Origin: a virus
Length of the DNA stretch: 64,000 nt
Direction: 5' to 3' (one strand)
Virus record (IMG/VR): IMGVR_UViG_3300043426_000266
Coordinates: 141,064-205,063 of that record
Shown here: positions 25,416-34,651 of the stretch, piece by piece
Numbering within the stretch: the stretch's first letter is position 1
Layout of the letters: each line of letters begins with the position of its first letter
Position numbers and translations under genes: made by a program
The notes under the pieces: model-generated
Seen by the model: only the letters and a program-made list of their open reading frames with translations
Told to the model about the DNA's origin: nothing
The model's database searches: none

Positions 25416-26996
25416 ATGAGACTTGCACTTGAAAATGAATCGGCCATTATTATCAGCCATGGCCTAGAAAGAGAAGTGTTTCCAATCTCAGGAACGAATA
25501 GTTACGAGAAAACGAAACTCACCAAGATCATTGAGGATGATGAAGGGAATCCATACGACCCGTTTAAAAACATAAATGATTTCATTTTAACCTTAGGGCG
25601 AAGAAAACAACAGGAGCTGTTTGACGTCTATGTTCAAGTAAGTGAAAGCTTTATTGATATTTTACCTTTGGAGGAATTAAAAACCCAGTTACAAAACGCA
25701 TTTACAAGCATCTTTGATATTGTATCTGTGGATGAAGTTGAGGAGTGGATGACCAAGTATGATCTTGTTCACATTCCAACACAGATTGAACAAAACGAAT
25801 TTAGTCATTACAAGTCTGAACGCACGTATACGCCAGAGAAGTATAAAGGGTTAATTGCATTATCAGTCGCATTAAAACTTGCTGTACCAATCTGGGGTGC
25901 TTATGTTAAGTACATTACGAAAGGGTTTGGAGTTGGGCGTAAAGAGATTCATTGTATTCAGTTACTTTCCAATTCAACGATTGTAAACTCTAATCAATAT
26001 ATTGACTTTAACAGTTTTATCGTTTCAACACATGAGGTGGGTAAGTTTAAGATAGATACAATCTTAACTGGTGTGGGTACAGAGGAACAAGCAACATTAA
26101 TCCCGGCTGCTTGTTTGTTTAGAAAGATCGCGATTGCCCCTAATTTAAAGTCTAAATCAGCGGTAACTGAGGCTTATAACTATGTTGTAAATGACGGGCC
26201 GTCGCATGAGCGTAAACATCCCCATATCCGGGCGAAGAAAATTGAACGTGGTGGTGTTGGGGAAATTGAAGAACAAGCACTTTTAGAAACGTTTAAAACC
26301 AAAGAATCCATCTCCGCAGGTGATATTGCATTTATCGCATATTGCTGTGAGTTCATTGGTTTGAACTTAAAAAGTATTGTGGGTGAGGTTCCACCAGAAT
26401 GGGTTAAAGAAGCAGAAAATCTTAGAGATTACTTAATTAAAGAGAAGTTTGATTCAAACATCATGAACCTACGTTTATTACAATGGTTTGTTCCGGGCGC
26501 GCCACCACAAATCATCACTCGATTAAAATCGAATGATATCTATACACTCATGGCACATGTTGGTGTGGTAAATCCCGACCAGTATCGTGAGTACCCGATT
26601 GAGTCTTTGCTTGCAACATTGTTTACCGCTTTGGTTTACATGGGTTATCCTCAGATTGCATTGATGGTAACCGCGGTCATCTCTGACGAAGAAATAGATA
26701 CTTCAATTGGAAATTCTAGAAAACAAATTCCAGCGGAGCTTGATGCTGCGCTCGATGACCTTTACCCGATTCGTGTATCAGGTGGTAAAGACAGTATCAA
26801 CATGGTAAAAGAAGCAATAAGCAGATATTTTAATGCTTATTCTGGACGATCATACCGATCACTCTATACACCCTTTTTCAAACAGTATGTAGAGCAATTA
26901 GAAGATCGGGAAGGTAACCACTATCTTCGTCCAGAGACTCCAATTCTTCTTGCCAAAATCACATTAGACATTTATGGAGAAAGAAAAAATGCGTAA
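25416..26996 (+). CDS. Unknown protein, 526 aa; candidate phiKZ gp68-like nvRNAP accessory subunit
   Basis: First gene of the operon that leads to the RNA polymerase beta C-terminal and beta' C-terminal genes. In phiKZ the order gp68, gp69, gp70, gp71-73, gp74 places the phage-specific fifth subunit of the non-virion RNA polymerase (gp68, about 520 residues) at this spot, and the length here is 526. That is synteny only; I see no sequence motif. The protein is soluble and mostly helical, ending in a charged segment. GGGG precedes the ATG and the gene overlaps the next by eight bases. Confidence 0.7.
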   Translation: MRLALENESAIIISHGLEREVFPISGTNSYEKTKLTKIIEDDEGNPYDPFKNINDFILTLGRRKQQELFDVYVQVSESFIDILPLEELKTQLQNAFTSIFDIVSVDEVEEWMTKYDLVHIPTQIEQNEFSHYKSERTYTPEKYKGLIALSVALKLAVPIWGAYVKYITKGFGVGRKEIHCIQLLSNSTIVNSNQYIDFNSFIVSTHEVGKFKIDTILTGVGTEEQATLIPAACLFRKIAIAPNLKSKSAVTEAYNYVVNDGPSHERKHPHIRAKKIERGGVGEIEEQALLETFKTKESISAGDIAFIAYCCEFIGLNLKSIVGEVPPEWVKEAENLRDYLIKEKFDSNIMNLRLLQWFVPGAPPQIITRLKSNDIYTLMAHVGVVNPDQYREYPIESLLATLFTALVYMGYPQIALMVTAVISDEEIDTSIGNSRKQIPAELDAALDDLYPIRVSGGKDSINMVKEAISRYFNAYSGRSYRSLYTPFFKQYVEQLEDREGNHYLRPETPILLAKITLDIYGERKNA

Positions 26997-28551
26997 TGAC
27001 GGAGCACAATCCATTAATGGTGGATTCGTAATTACCGATCTTATCATGTTGGAAAGTGGTCGATATAATGACCGCTTTCTACGTTCATTGAAAATTGGTA
27101 AAATCAGTTACGATACAATTGATCGTTTGGCTGAAGAAATCCTAACAACAAACGGTAAAACTTTTCGCCCCGGTGTAATTGCTTCAATTCGTTCTCCAGT
27201 AATTACATTAGATCCAGAGGTAAACCGCTCTGATGATTTGCTTGAAATATCTCGCGGATTTGATCAAAAACGTTTTTGTTGGATTATGAAAATCGAAGAA
27301 ATGGGTGCAGCTGCCGGACATCAGGCAAAACGATATACAATTACTGGCTACACTGATCGAATGGAGTTTTCAAAATTCAGTCGATCGATTCCGGATGAGT
27401 TAGAGTTTTATATCAACTCAATTCTTGAAGTAAATGGTAGTCGAAAAAATAACCTTCAACTATTTACCGAAATGAATGTACAATCCTCTAGTAAAGATTT
27501 GTATATGGTTCGTCCATCAGATGTGATTTCTAAACATGCTTTTATCAATCTCAGCACAAGCACACGTAACCGTGGGTCATACCACGGTGATGTGATTACA
27601 GGTAAGACGTTTAAAACGAGTTCTCGTCAGAATAACATTCCTGCCAATTACTTAGCTAAAACGTTGACCGGGTTACAAAAGACGCGAATGGAACTTGAAA
27701 CTGATCGATTACTTCGTGATCGTGATGAAGATATTCATAATAGTTTCCTATCTTCAGGATCACGTCGAACCGGAAGCGGCCGCTCGAATGAAATCGAATC
27801 TGAGTATGAATCAGCCCGGTTAGCGGTACACGACAGCTACGCTGAAGATTATGAATTTATTCAGATGTTAAAAGATGAAGCACGTCAAACTCAACGGGTT
27901 GGTTCATTCAACTATCGTCAATTATCCAAACTCGTTCCAGACATCGGGGATTTTATTACCCTAAATCTAGTCCGTAAAGACCTGACTTCCATTCGTGGTC
28001 GAAACGGGGATACGAACGACCGTATGGGTGATATGGACGGTGAAACTTGGGGTTACTCAACTCAAGAAGAATTGGTTGCTACTGAAGTCGCCAATGCATT
28101 CTCGACCGTAGCACTATCAACGTTCATTGCAAACATCGACATTATGTTTACTCTTAACTACGATGAGATGGATGAGATGGAATGGGATTTTGCAATCGGC
28201 TATGAAGATGACCGAGGTGAACAAGAGGGTGCTGTTTTATTCTTAGATGATGTCGGTGAAGAATTGGAAAAAGAGTTGATCGATAAACTCGGCTATACAA
28301 TGATCGACAGTGTATTAAATTCTTATCGTAGTTATGGTTACGATATTTTCATTTCTGTACAGTATAACATGAATAGAGAACTCTTTGTTCGTGTTGCAAT
28401 TGACTCCGATGAGGCACAGGAATTTTGTACCCCAATTTTCTGTGACTCAATTACTTCCCCAATTGTCTCAAACAAATCTCGTACTGGTTTAAATCTTGGT
28501 AGTGGTATTACCGAGCTTTATAAACAAGTTTACCGAGCACAAAAATCATAA
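26989..28551 (+). CDS. Unknown phage protein, 520 aa
   Basis: I chose the ATG at 26989, eight bases after GGAGA; the upstream in-frame ATG at 26974 lacks a site. The middle contains an Arg/Ser-rich flexible piece (about residues 230-275, including SGSRRTGSGRSNEIE) between two folded parts, and the C-terminal half is acidic. Long-range layout (folded, charged linker, folded) resembles a scaffold or structural protein. Lies between the gp68-like gene and the 28563 gene. No family recognised. Confidence 0.75.
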   Translation: MRNDGAQSINGGFVITDLIMLESGRYNDRFLRSLKIGKISYDTIDRLAEEILTTNGKTFRPGVIASIRSPVITLDPEVNRSDDLLEISRGFDQKRFCWIMKIEEMGAAAGHQAKRYTITGYTDRMEFSKFSRSIPDELEFYINSILEVNGSRKNNLQLFTEMNVQSSSKDLYMVRPSDVISKHAFINLSTSTRNRGSYHGDVITGKTFKTSSRQNNIPANYLAKTLTGLQKTRMELETDRLLRDRDEDIHNSFLSSGSRRTGSGRSNEIESEYESARLAVHDSYAEDYEFIQMLKDEARQTQRVGSFNYRQLSKLVPDIGDFITLNLVRKDLTSIRGRNGDTNDRMGDMDGETWGYSTQEELVATEVANAFSTVALSTFIANIDIMFTLNYDEMDEMEWDFAIGYEDDRGEQEGAVLFLDDVGEELEKELIDKLGYTMIDSVLNSYRSYGYDIFISVQYNMNRELFVRVAIDSDEAQEFCTPIFCDSITSPIVSNKSRTGLNLGSGITELYKQVYRAQKS

Positions 28552-28562
28552 GGTTATCAATT

Positions 28563-30080
28563 ATGAAATTAGTCGTAGAACATTACAATAAACTGCTTCC
28601 ATCACTTGGTTTATACGCAGGTGATGATAACATCATCCGCATGGGTGGTGGTGAACTTGGTAAACTCGCTGAGTTTAAAGTCGACGGTAGAGAAGTTTAT
28701 TTACCCACGGATGAAGCGCTAACTACCTCAACCTTTAAAGAAAAGGTTGCTTTCCATCCACTTGCTGAAAACGTTTTAAAGAAACGTTCACATGTATTAA
28801 CCGCAATTCAGTCAAGTCTTCAAACTCGTTTATTCACAGTCGGGTATTTATTAATTGAATCATTATTGGGTGCCGCCGCTGCTCAGAAAAATGGTTCGTT
28901 AAAAACCAATGCTCCAGACTTATTGAAGTTTATGTCTGGATTAGAAGACGTAACTGACGACACCAGTCGTTTCTTCTCTAGTCTCGCTGATCGAATGAAA
29001 ACAAACCCATCTCATACTTTGTTCAATGTGTATTTAAAACATGGCGGACAAATTAAAGGTGAGAAGTATCTTCGTATCTGTGCAATCTCTTCGCCTTTGG
29101 TTAAGGCGTTAGAAGATGCTCAGGTTCGCGGTGCTGCTAAATCGGGTAGTATTGAGGTTTGGGGTGTTACCCCTAAGCGGAAAATGGACGTAGGTGTTTT
29201 ACTGCGTGTAATCAAAACTATCTTTCCGTTTCTAGAAACTGATGGGTACACGGCAGGGAGCAATAACAAACATGCACCTTACTGTGATGCACTGTTACAA
29301 TCCGTACAATTGCTTAATAAAGATATTCGCTATGCGACCCAGCACTTAGCATATGTCGAGCCTTGTAAATCAGCCATTGACTACCTTATCGTAAATGATG
29401 ACGTGATCAATGAAATGGACAATTTTGATGTATTGCGTAATGGGGTTTTGTTAACCACCTATAACGATGGTGATGGGTACGCAGGTGACGATCAACGCAA
29501 TGAATTGGTTGATAAAGTAACACACAGTCACCCTGTTAAAAGCTACCAAACCCAATCAGCTCATCAACAACCAACCACGCCAGAGTTAACAACGATTGAG
29601 AATATGAAACATCTGGTCAACCCAATTGTTCGTATTCCAGGTACGCGTCAGCCAATTTTGGAGATCCCAGAAGAAGCTTATCGAACTGTTCCAGAACAAC
29701 GTCGTCGTTACACTGGTTTTCAACGTGAGTTAGAGCCAGAGGTTCGTGGGTTTTCACATCCAACCCAAGCAGCTGCAATTCCACAGCGCAATCAAAGCCC
29801 CCGAGCAACTGATTTAGAGTTACAGCTCGACCGTGCTTTGGAACGCGCTCAAGAGTTAGAAGATGAACTTCGTAGCCGTAATAGTCGTCGCGGTGGTTTT
29901 GCAGACGACCGTGACCGTGACCGTGACCGTGACCGTTATGGGTTTTCTAGTCGAGATCGCTACGAGGACAGCTATGACTCTCGCCGCGAACCTCGCCGCC
30001 CTATTCCTCGGGCCGCGGCTAGCTCAAGTCGAGATCGTGATCGAGGTCGCGGGCGTGGTCTAGATCGTTTCGGACGCTAA
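28563..30080 (+). CDS. Unknown protein with Arg/Asp-rich repeat tail, 505 aa
   Basis: Residues 1 to about 300 form a folded helical region. From about 340 on the protein becomes Pro/Gln/Arg-rich. The end is a low-complexity R/D/S/G tail containing five tandem Arg-Asp units encoded by five copies of the hexamer GACCGT at 29907-29936. Such RD/RG/RS tails commonly bind nucleic acid or drive phase separation and occur in RNA-binding proteins. In this operon such a tail could help recruit the protein to the replication compartment. Function unknown. Followed by a terminator. Confidence 0.75.
   Translation: MKLVVEHYNKLLPSLGLYAGDDNIIRMGGGELGKLAEFKVDGREVYLPTDEALTTSTFKEKVAFHPLAENVLKKRSHVLTAIQSSLQTRLFTVGYLLIESLLGAAAAQKNGSLKTNAPDLLKFMSGLEDVTDDTSRFFSSLADRMKTNPSHTLFNVYLKHGGQIKGEKYLRICAISSPLVKALEDAQVRGAAKSGSIEVWGVTPKRKMDVGVLLRVIKTIFPFLETDGYTAGSNNKHAPYCDALLQSVQLLNKDIRYATQHLAYVEPCKSAIDYLIVNDDVINEMDNFDVLRNGVLLTTYNDGDGYAGDDQRNELVDKVTHSHPVKSYQTQSAHQQPTTPELTTIENMKHLVNPIVRIPGTRQPILEIPEEAYRTVPEQRRRYTGFQRELEPEVRGFSHPTQAAAIPQRNQSPRATDLELQLDRALERAQELEDELRSRNSRRGGFADDRDRDRDRDRYGFSSRDRYEDSYDSRREPRRPIPRAAASSSRDRDRGRGRGLDRFGR
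29907..29936 (+). repeat. Five tandem GACCGT hexamers in coding sequence
   Basis: Exact in-frame tandem repeat encoding the alternating Arg-Asp run of the 28563-30080 protein. Slippage at such a repeat could change the tail length between isolates. Confidence 0.9.
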
Positions 30081-30083
30081 TAA

Positions 30084-30114
30084 ATAAAGAGGGGCAATTG
30101 CCCCTCTTTTTATT
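30084..30114 (+). terminator. Rho-independent terminator (GGGGCAATTGCCCC stem)
   Basis: Perfect palindrome AAAGAGGGGCAATTGCCCCTCTTT followed by TT and an AT-rich tract. The same core stem recurs at 43618 and 43931. Confidence 0.88.
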
Positions 30115-30143
30115 TGTATGAAATGATTTAAAATTTAACTACA

Positions 30144-30506
30144 CTATATATTTCTTTGAATAACCGCATTGTTTTGTTTAAGACGATAGACGACTTCAAA
30201 GTCAGGAATGATGATGTTTATCATTTCTTTTCTATAATCTTCATAACCCATCAATCCGTTTACTCGCATAACAATCCACACCATGTTTAAAGGGATCTTA
30301 AAATATGCTGCAACCTTACGAAAATCCCCATCACAAGCAGCAGCTTCTGATGCAGGTAAAACAGAAATGTTTTGAGCATTTGTTGCATTAGCAGCATAGT
30401 TTTTGATATAGTCTAGATTTTGTTCAATGATGCACTTAAAGCCTTCTCGATGATAAATAGTATCATTTTGATCAATGTCTAAATCTGCTAAAGAAGTTTG
30501 ACTCAT
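30144..30506 (-). CDS. Small unknown protein, 120 aa
   Basis: A lone minus-strand gene inserted between the 28563 gene and the RNA polymerase beta gene, both on the plus strand. AGGTGG precedes the ATG at 30506. The protein is helical and acidic at its N-terminus, with no recognised motif. The opposite orientation between two operons that are contiguous in function suggests a later insertion, but that is inference. Confidence 0.7.
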   Translation of the reverse strand: MSQTSLADLDIDQNDTIYHREGFKCIIEQNLDYIKNYAANATNAQNISVLPASEAAACDGDFRKVAAYFKIPLNMVWIVMRVNGLMGYEDYRKEMINIIIPDFEVVYRLKQNNAVIQRNI

Positions 30507-30527
30507 AGAACCACCTAATAAATTTTC

Positions 30528-30545
30528 AAATACACATTATTAGAT
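30528..30545 (+). promoter_or_regulatory. AT-rich promoter-like element before the RNAP beta gene
   Basis: AAATACACATTATTAGA, 32 bases before the ATG at 30577. It is a variant of the element at 2205, and both genes share the leader AGATAACCAAAGGAGT. It would let the beta and beta' genes be transcribed independently of the operon upstream. Confidence 0.45.
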
Positions 30546-30576
30546 TGAAGAGACTTAGATAACCAAAGGAGTTGTT

Positions 30577-32685
30577 ATGCAACTAGGGTATAAAGAAAGT
30601 GAAGTTGATGTTCGTGCACTAGGTTCCGCTGGATTAAATTTTGCAGCAAGCAACACATCGTCACAACGTCTTCACATGGATACCTCCCATCTTAAACAAC
30701 ATCTCACACTTATCGACGGGGATGCTAAAAGATGGTTTACTGGAGTTGAACGTGAGTATGCTAAACGCGCATATAAAGCAGAATTTCCAGTTGATTGTAT
30801 GCGCGTATTTGAAGTTATCACTAAATACTCGGGTATGATTCCGTCCGATATGGATTCACCTTTAACATTGGTTGTTTACGAAAGACGAGATGACCATAAA
30901 ATCGCAGTATTAGAACTAGCTAGTTCTCGTTGTGAACATCAAACCTTTGGTTTTACTTACAAGAGAACCAAAGAAGGTCGAGGGGTTTTAAAACATAAAG
31001 CATTTAAAGCAGGGACTATTCTGGCCAAACCACCAACGATTACTGACGACGGTGATTACAAGTATGGAAAGGAATTAAAAACCTTTGTGGGTAATACATC
31101 CGCCGGGGTTGAAGATGGTGCCTGGATCTCCGATGAAGCTGCATACATGCTTCGTACTGATGCGTTTGGTGAGTTAGACATGACACTTGATAAAGGGCAT
31201 GTATTACTTAACATGAATGGTAACGAGCGTCATTTCAAAGGGATCCCGGACATCGGGGATTATCTACGAGACGATGGTTTGGTAATGGCGTGTCGTGAAT
31301 TGCATAAAGATTTCCCGATGCAGCTTTATAACAAACATGCGTTACGGGAACATTCGCAACTTGACAACTTACGATATGGTGAACCGTTTGTTGATACCGC
31401 TCAATACATTGGGTTTGAATTACCGCCCGGGGAAGAGTTATTACTTCGCCCTCGTGTAATCGATATTGAGGTGATTAAAGGTGGTTCTAACAAAACCCCG
31501 ATTACCAAAAGTGAAGAGCAATTAAATAAGTACTGGGAAAAAACCGTACGTTTTCATGAAGCAATTCGCAAAACCCATGAAGATTTAGAGCGTTTAATTC
31601 CAAACTATGAACTTGACCCTTCTTGGCAACGTTATGTTGACGATGCATACTTTTATACCACCCAACCCCATGGCACTCGTTCTGAAACATTAAAGAACAA
31701 ACCATTACCCCAGTGGTCAATTAAGGTAAAATATCGTTATACTTTCGTACCGACTATTGGTGCAAAAATCACAAACATTCACGCGGGTAAAACAGTAATC
31801 GTTAAGAAAACCCCGCGACACATGATGCCAAAAGATGCCGATGGTAATTATGCCGATGTGGTTGTTGAGGATATCTCAATTGCAAACCGTATGAATCCTG
31901 GGGTTGCGTTTGAGGGTCGTTTAGGTTCGTGTGAATTGGCAACACGTAAACGAATTAAAGAAATGTGGGATGCTAAAGTTCCTTTTGATGAAATTTATGA
32001 TTATTATGTTGGGTTTGTTAAAATTGTATCCCCAATGTCTTACCATGAATTATTAAATCCAAGTATTGATCGTGAGTTAGAACTCAAAGAAGTTATGGAG
32101 GGAGGTATTTATGCTTATGTTCCACCTTCTTTAGGCGCATACATGATTGATATCTTAGCTGAACTCACCGCTAAGTACCCACCTTGTAGAGAGCGTCTTG
32201 AACTCACAACGAATGATGGCCGAAAAATCCTGACTGACGAGAAAGCAGAAATTGTAGTCTTACATTATCAGTTTACGGAGCGAGCTGGGAATAGCTTCTC
32301 TGCAGTTAGTTCGGCTAAACGTCAACCCTTCGGCATCCCAACCAAAGCATCTCAATTGGATAAGAATAGTTTTCCAACTAAGATTTCATCTACTCGATTC
32401 CCGTCGGAGGCGGATACAAAATCAATCCAATCTCACATTAACAATGAAGGGATTCCAGAACTTATGGATCGTAGTTTAAACCCCGTTTCTCATTGGTTCT
32501 TATTACGATCTTTGATTAGAAGCGTAAATCCCGCGAAGATTAAAGATGCGGTTTCTCGTAAAATTATTCCACGTATTGGTAATCGGATTATCGCAATCCG
32601 AGACACTATGCTTTTAATTGCGGGAATCAAGTTTAAAGAGGGGCGGGATGGTAATAGCGTTTTACCAGAAGACGAGGTAGAATAA
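30577..32685 (+). CDS. RNA polymerase beta C-terminal part, probable non-virion RNAP
   Basis: Several landmarks of the bacterial beta C-terminal half are in order. SSQRLHMDTSHLKQHLTL (about 25-45) corresponds to the ANRALMGANMQRQAVPL segment. AGVEDGAWISDEA (about 183-195) corresponds to GYNYEDAIVLSE. Near residue 395, VPTIGAKITNIHAGKTVI corresponds to the active-centre stretch Q-x-G-D-K-M-A-G-R-H-G-N-K-G, with both lysines kept. ANRMNPGVAFEGRLG then matches PSRMNIGQILETHLG. The N-terminal half of beta is absent and must be encoded elsewhere. Position before a beta' C-terminal gene matches phiKZ gp71-73. Start follows AAAGGAG. The next gene begins right after the stop. Confidence 0.93.
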   Translation: MQLGYKESEVDVRALGSAGLNFAASNTSSQRLHMDTSHLKQHLTLIDGDAKRWFTGVEREYAKRAYKAEFPVDCMRVFEVITKYSGMIPSDMDSPLTLVVYERRDDHKIAVLELASSRCEHQTFGFTYKRTKEGRGVLKHKAFKAGTILAKPPTITDDGDYKYGKELKTFVGNTSAGVEDGAWISDEAAYMLRTDAFGELDMTLDKGHVLLNMNGNERHFKGIPDIGDYLRDDGLVMACRELHKDFPMQLYNKHALREHSQLDNLRYGEPFVDTAQYIGFELPPGEELLLRPRVIDIEVIKGGSNKTPITKSEEQLNKYWEKTVRFHEAIRKTHEDLERLIPNYELDPSWQRYVDDAYFYTTQPHGTRSETLKNKPLPQWSIKVKYRYTFVPTIGAKITNIHAGKTVIVKKTPRHMMPKDADGNYADVVVEDISIANRMNPGVAFEGRLGSCELATRKRIKEMWDAKVPFDEIYDYYVGFVKIVSPMSYHELLNPSIDRELELKEVMEGGIYAYVPPSLGAYMIDILAELTAKYPPCRERLELTTNDGRKILTDEKAEIVVLHYQFTERAGNSFSAVSSAKRQPFGIPTKASQLDKNSFPTKISSTRFPSEADTKSIQSHINNEGIPELMDRSLNPVSHWFLLRSLIRSVNPAKIKDAVSRKIIPRIGNRIIAIRDTMLLIAGIKFKEGRDGNSVLPEDEVE

Positions 32686-34647
32686 ATGTCCAATTTCGAT
32701 TTCAACGAGATCATCCATGTTAAGTATGAAGAAATTCAGCATATAATGGAAACAAATGATCAGGTATCGGTTCGCTGTGATGATGGGGTTTTAACCACCC
32801 CATCAGAAGATTTTCTGTTCAACTGGATTTGTTGGCAATTGTTTCATGCGTTAGATAATGATTTCCCTTCATCTGTTCAGTATACAGTCACCCGAATTGA
32901 ACACATTACCACGAGACCACATTTAGATATCGGGAGTTGGATTCTTAAAGACTATGTTAAATGGTCTGAAGAAAAAGGTATTATTCAAAACCTGGACGGT
33001 ATTAAGAAGCAGATTTACGATTTAACAAATCTTCTTTATAACTTTATTGACAATGAACTTGATAACCAAACAACGGATATTTGCTTTGATCACTTCAATG
33101 AGATTTATCAACATCCTGATGTGTTAAAAGCAAATACGGCAATTCAAAATGCGGTCGTCGTGAGTCATGAAAACATTAAACACGTTTATGAGGTTATTAC
33201 CAAAACAACTCTAAATGATCCAGGTCTAGCAAACAACTCACTCGCATTGGCAGCGCGTTGTGGGGTCATTAAACTAACCCAGCTTTCAATGGTGCTTGGT
33301 CCAATTGGATTCTGTACTGATATTAACTCTAAGATCATTCCTAAAGCAATTCGTGTAGGTTTCTTCAGAGGAATGGGTAAACTTGATGATATGCTTTATG
33401 AGTCAAGAAATGCTTCAATTGCAGCGTTATTCAACATTGTAATTATGCCGCTATCTGAGTATACAAACCGTCGAACACAGCTCCCTTGTGAGAACGTGCA
33501 AACAATTGTGTATAAAGATTGTGGGGCGAAGTCTGAGCGAATTCAAGTAGTGAGTAAAGCTCACTTAAAAACCTTACTTGGATTTACATTAACCGATGGT
33601 CGTGAAGGTCGACCAATCAAATACATTGAGGAATCAGATACAAGTTTAATTGGGCAAAGTATTTTCATCCGCTCGCTGAACTACTGTCGACACAAAGTTC
33701 GTAATGAGGTTTGTTCGACCTGTGTTGGGCTCATGCATTATTCATTTCCTAATGGTTGTGTTGTGGGTCACGTGTCTGGGACTCAACTGGGCGCGGCTTT
33801 ATCCACATCAGTGTTACAGCGTAAGCATGAAAACTTAACCAGTAAAGCTGGTGGATTAACCATTGATGAAATATACCAAAATTATTTCAGAGTGAATGAG
33901 ATTGGTAATGGGTTATGCTTCTCAGATAGCTTTGACTTCTCCAAGTGGTCGATTGTTTTAACTCCAGAATCAGCTTCTCATTTAAAAGAGGTCAATAGTG
34001 AGTACGGTGACGGTTTAATTCCAAGCCAAACAACTCGTATTGAAATGCTTCAACTTCAATCTAAAGACGGTTTGGAATCTATCCTGATGCCAATCGGTCT
34101 AGGGCAACGTGCTGGATTCCTTACCAAGGAGATGCTACGGTTCTATAAGGAAAAAGGTTGGACGTTTATTGATGGTAATCTTTATCAGCTCGATCTAGAG
34201 GGTTGGGATAATCAGTCTGAATTCTTAACCATTCCGCAGATTGAGTTTACACCTCCAGATTTAATCTCAGCAGTCAGTGGATTCATCTTCAGTGGTAATA
34301 AAGGTAAGAATAGCGCATTCAAAACGCCAAGCTTATCAAATTGTCTAAATGTAGATGATGCGTATGCGTCGTTCTATGATCTGATTAAAGATCACCTGAA
34401 GCTACACTCAGTTCATCTGATGTTTATCATTCTGGCAATGTCAGCACAAAATCCACGCGTTTACGATTATCGTCTACCGTACCCTCGAGAGACTTCTCGT
34501 ACCGCAAAACTAGATGATATTATGTTTTATCGATCTGCCGGAGGAGCAATGGCTTATGAAGAACAAAACACGTTCTTTTTAAACCCGATTACCTATTTAG
34601 TTGATCGCAGACCTCCACACATTTATGATTCTATCATCATGGGTTAA
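32686..34647 (+). CDS. RNA polymerase beta' C-terminal part, probable non-virion RNAP
   Basis: The bridge-helix region is visible as GFFRGMGKLDDMLYESRNAS, followed by a zinc-site-like VCSTCVGLMHY and the trigger loop SGTQLGAALSTSVLQRKHEN. These match beta' G-A-R-K-G-L-A-D-T-A, C-A-H-C-Y-G and GTQLTMRTFH. The order is the same as in bacterial beta'. It lacks the NADFDGD motif, which is in the gene at 18899. It is adjacent to the beta C-terminal gene and before a helicase, the phiKZ gp74-like position. Residues 1-170 before the bridge helix are phage-specific. Ribosome site GAGGT overlaps the end of the beta gene. Confidence 0.9.
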   Translation: MSNFDFNEIIHVKYEEIQHIMETNDQVSVRCDDGVLTTPSEDFLFNWICWQLFHALDNDFPSSVQYTVTRIEHITTRPHLDIGSWILKDYVKWSEEKGIIQNLDGIKKQIYDLTNLLYNFIDNELDNQTTDICFDHFNEIYQHPDVLKANTAIQNAVVVSHENIKHVYEVITKTTLNDPGLANNSLALAARCGVIKLTQLSMVLGPIGFCTDINSKIIPKAIRVGFFRGMGKLDDMLYESRNASIAALFNIVIMPLSEYTNRRTQLPCENVQTIVYKDCGAKSERIQVVSKAHLKTLLGFTLTDGREGRPIKYIEESDTSLIGQSIFIRSLNYCRHKVRNEVCSTCVGLMHYSFPNGCVVGHVSGTQLGAALSTSVLQRKHENLTSKAGGLTIDEIYQNYFRVNEIGNGLCFSDSFDFSKWSIVLTPESASHLKEVNSEYGDGLIPSQTTRIEMLQLQSKDGLESILMPIGLGQRAGFLTKEMLRFYKEKGWTFIDGNLYQLDLEGWDNQSEFLTIPQIEFTPPDLISAVSGFIFSGNKGKNSAFKTPSLSNCLNVDDAYASFYDLIKDHLKLHSVHLMFIILAMSAQNPRVYDYRLPYPRETSRTAKLDDIMFYRSAGGAMAYEEQNTFFLNPITYLVDRRPPHIYDSIIMG

Positions 34648-34651
34648 TTAA

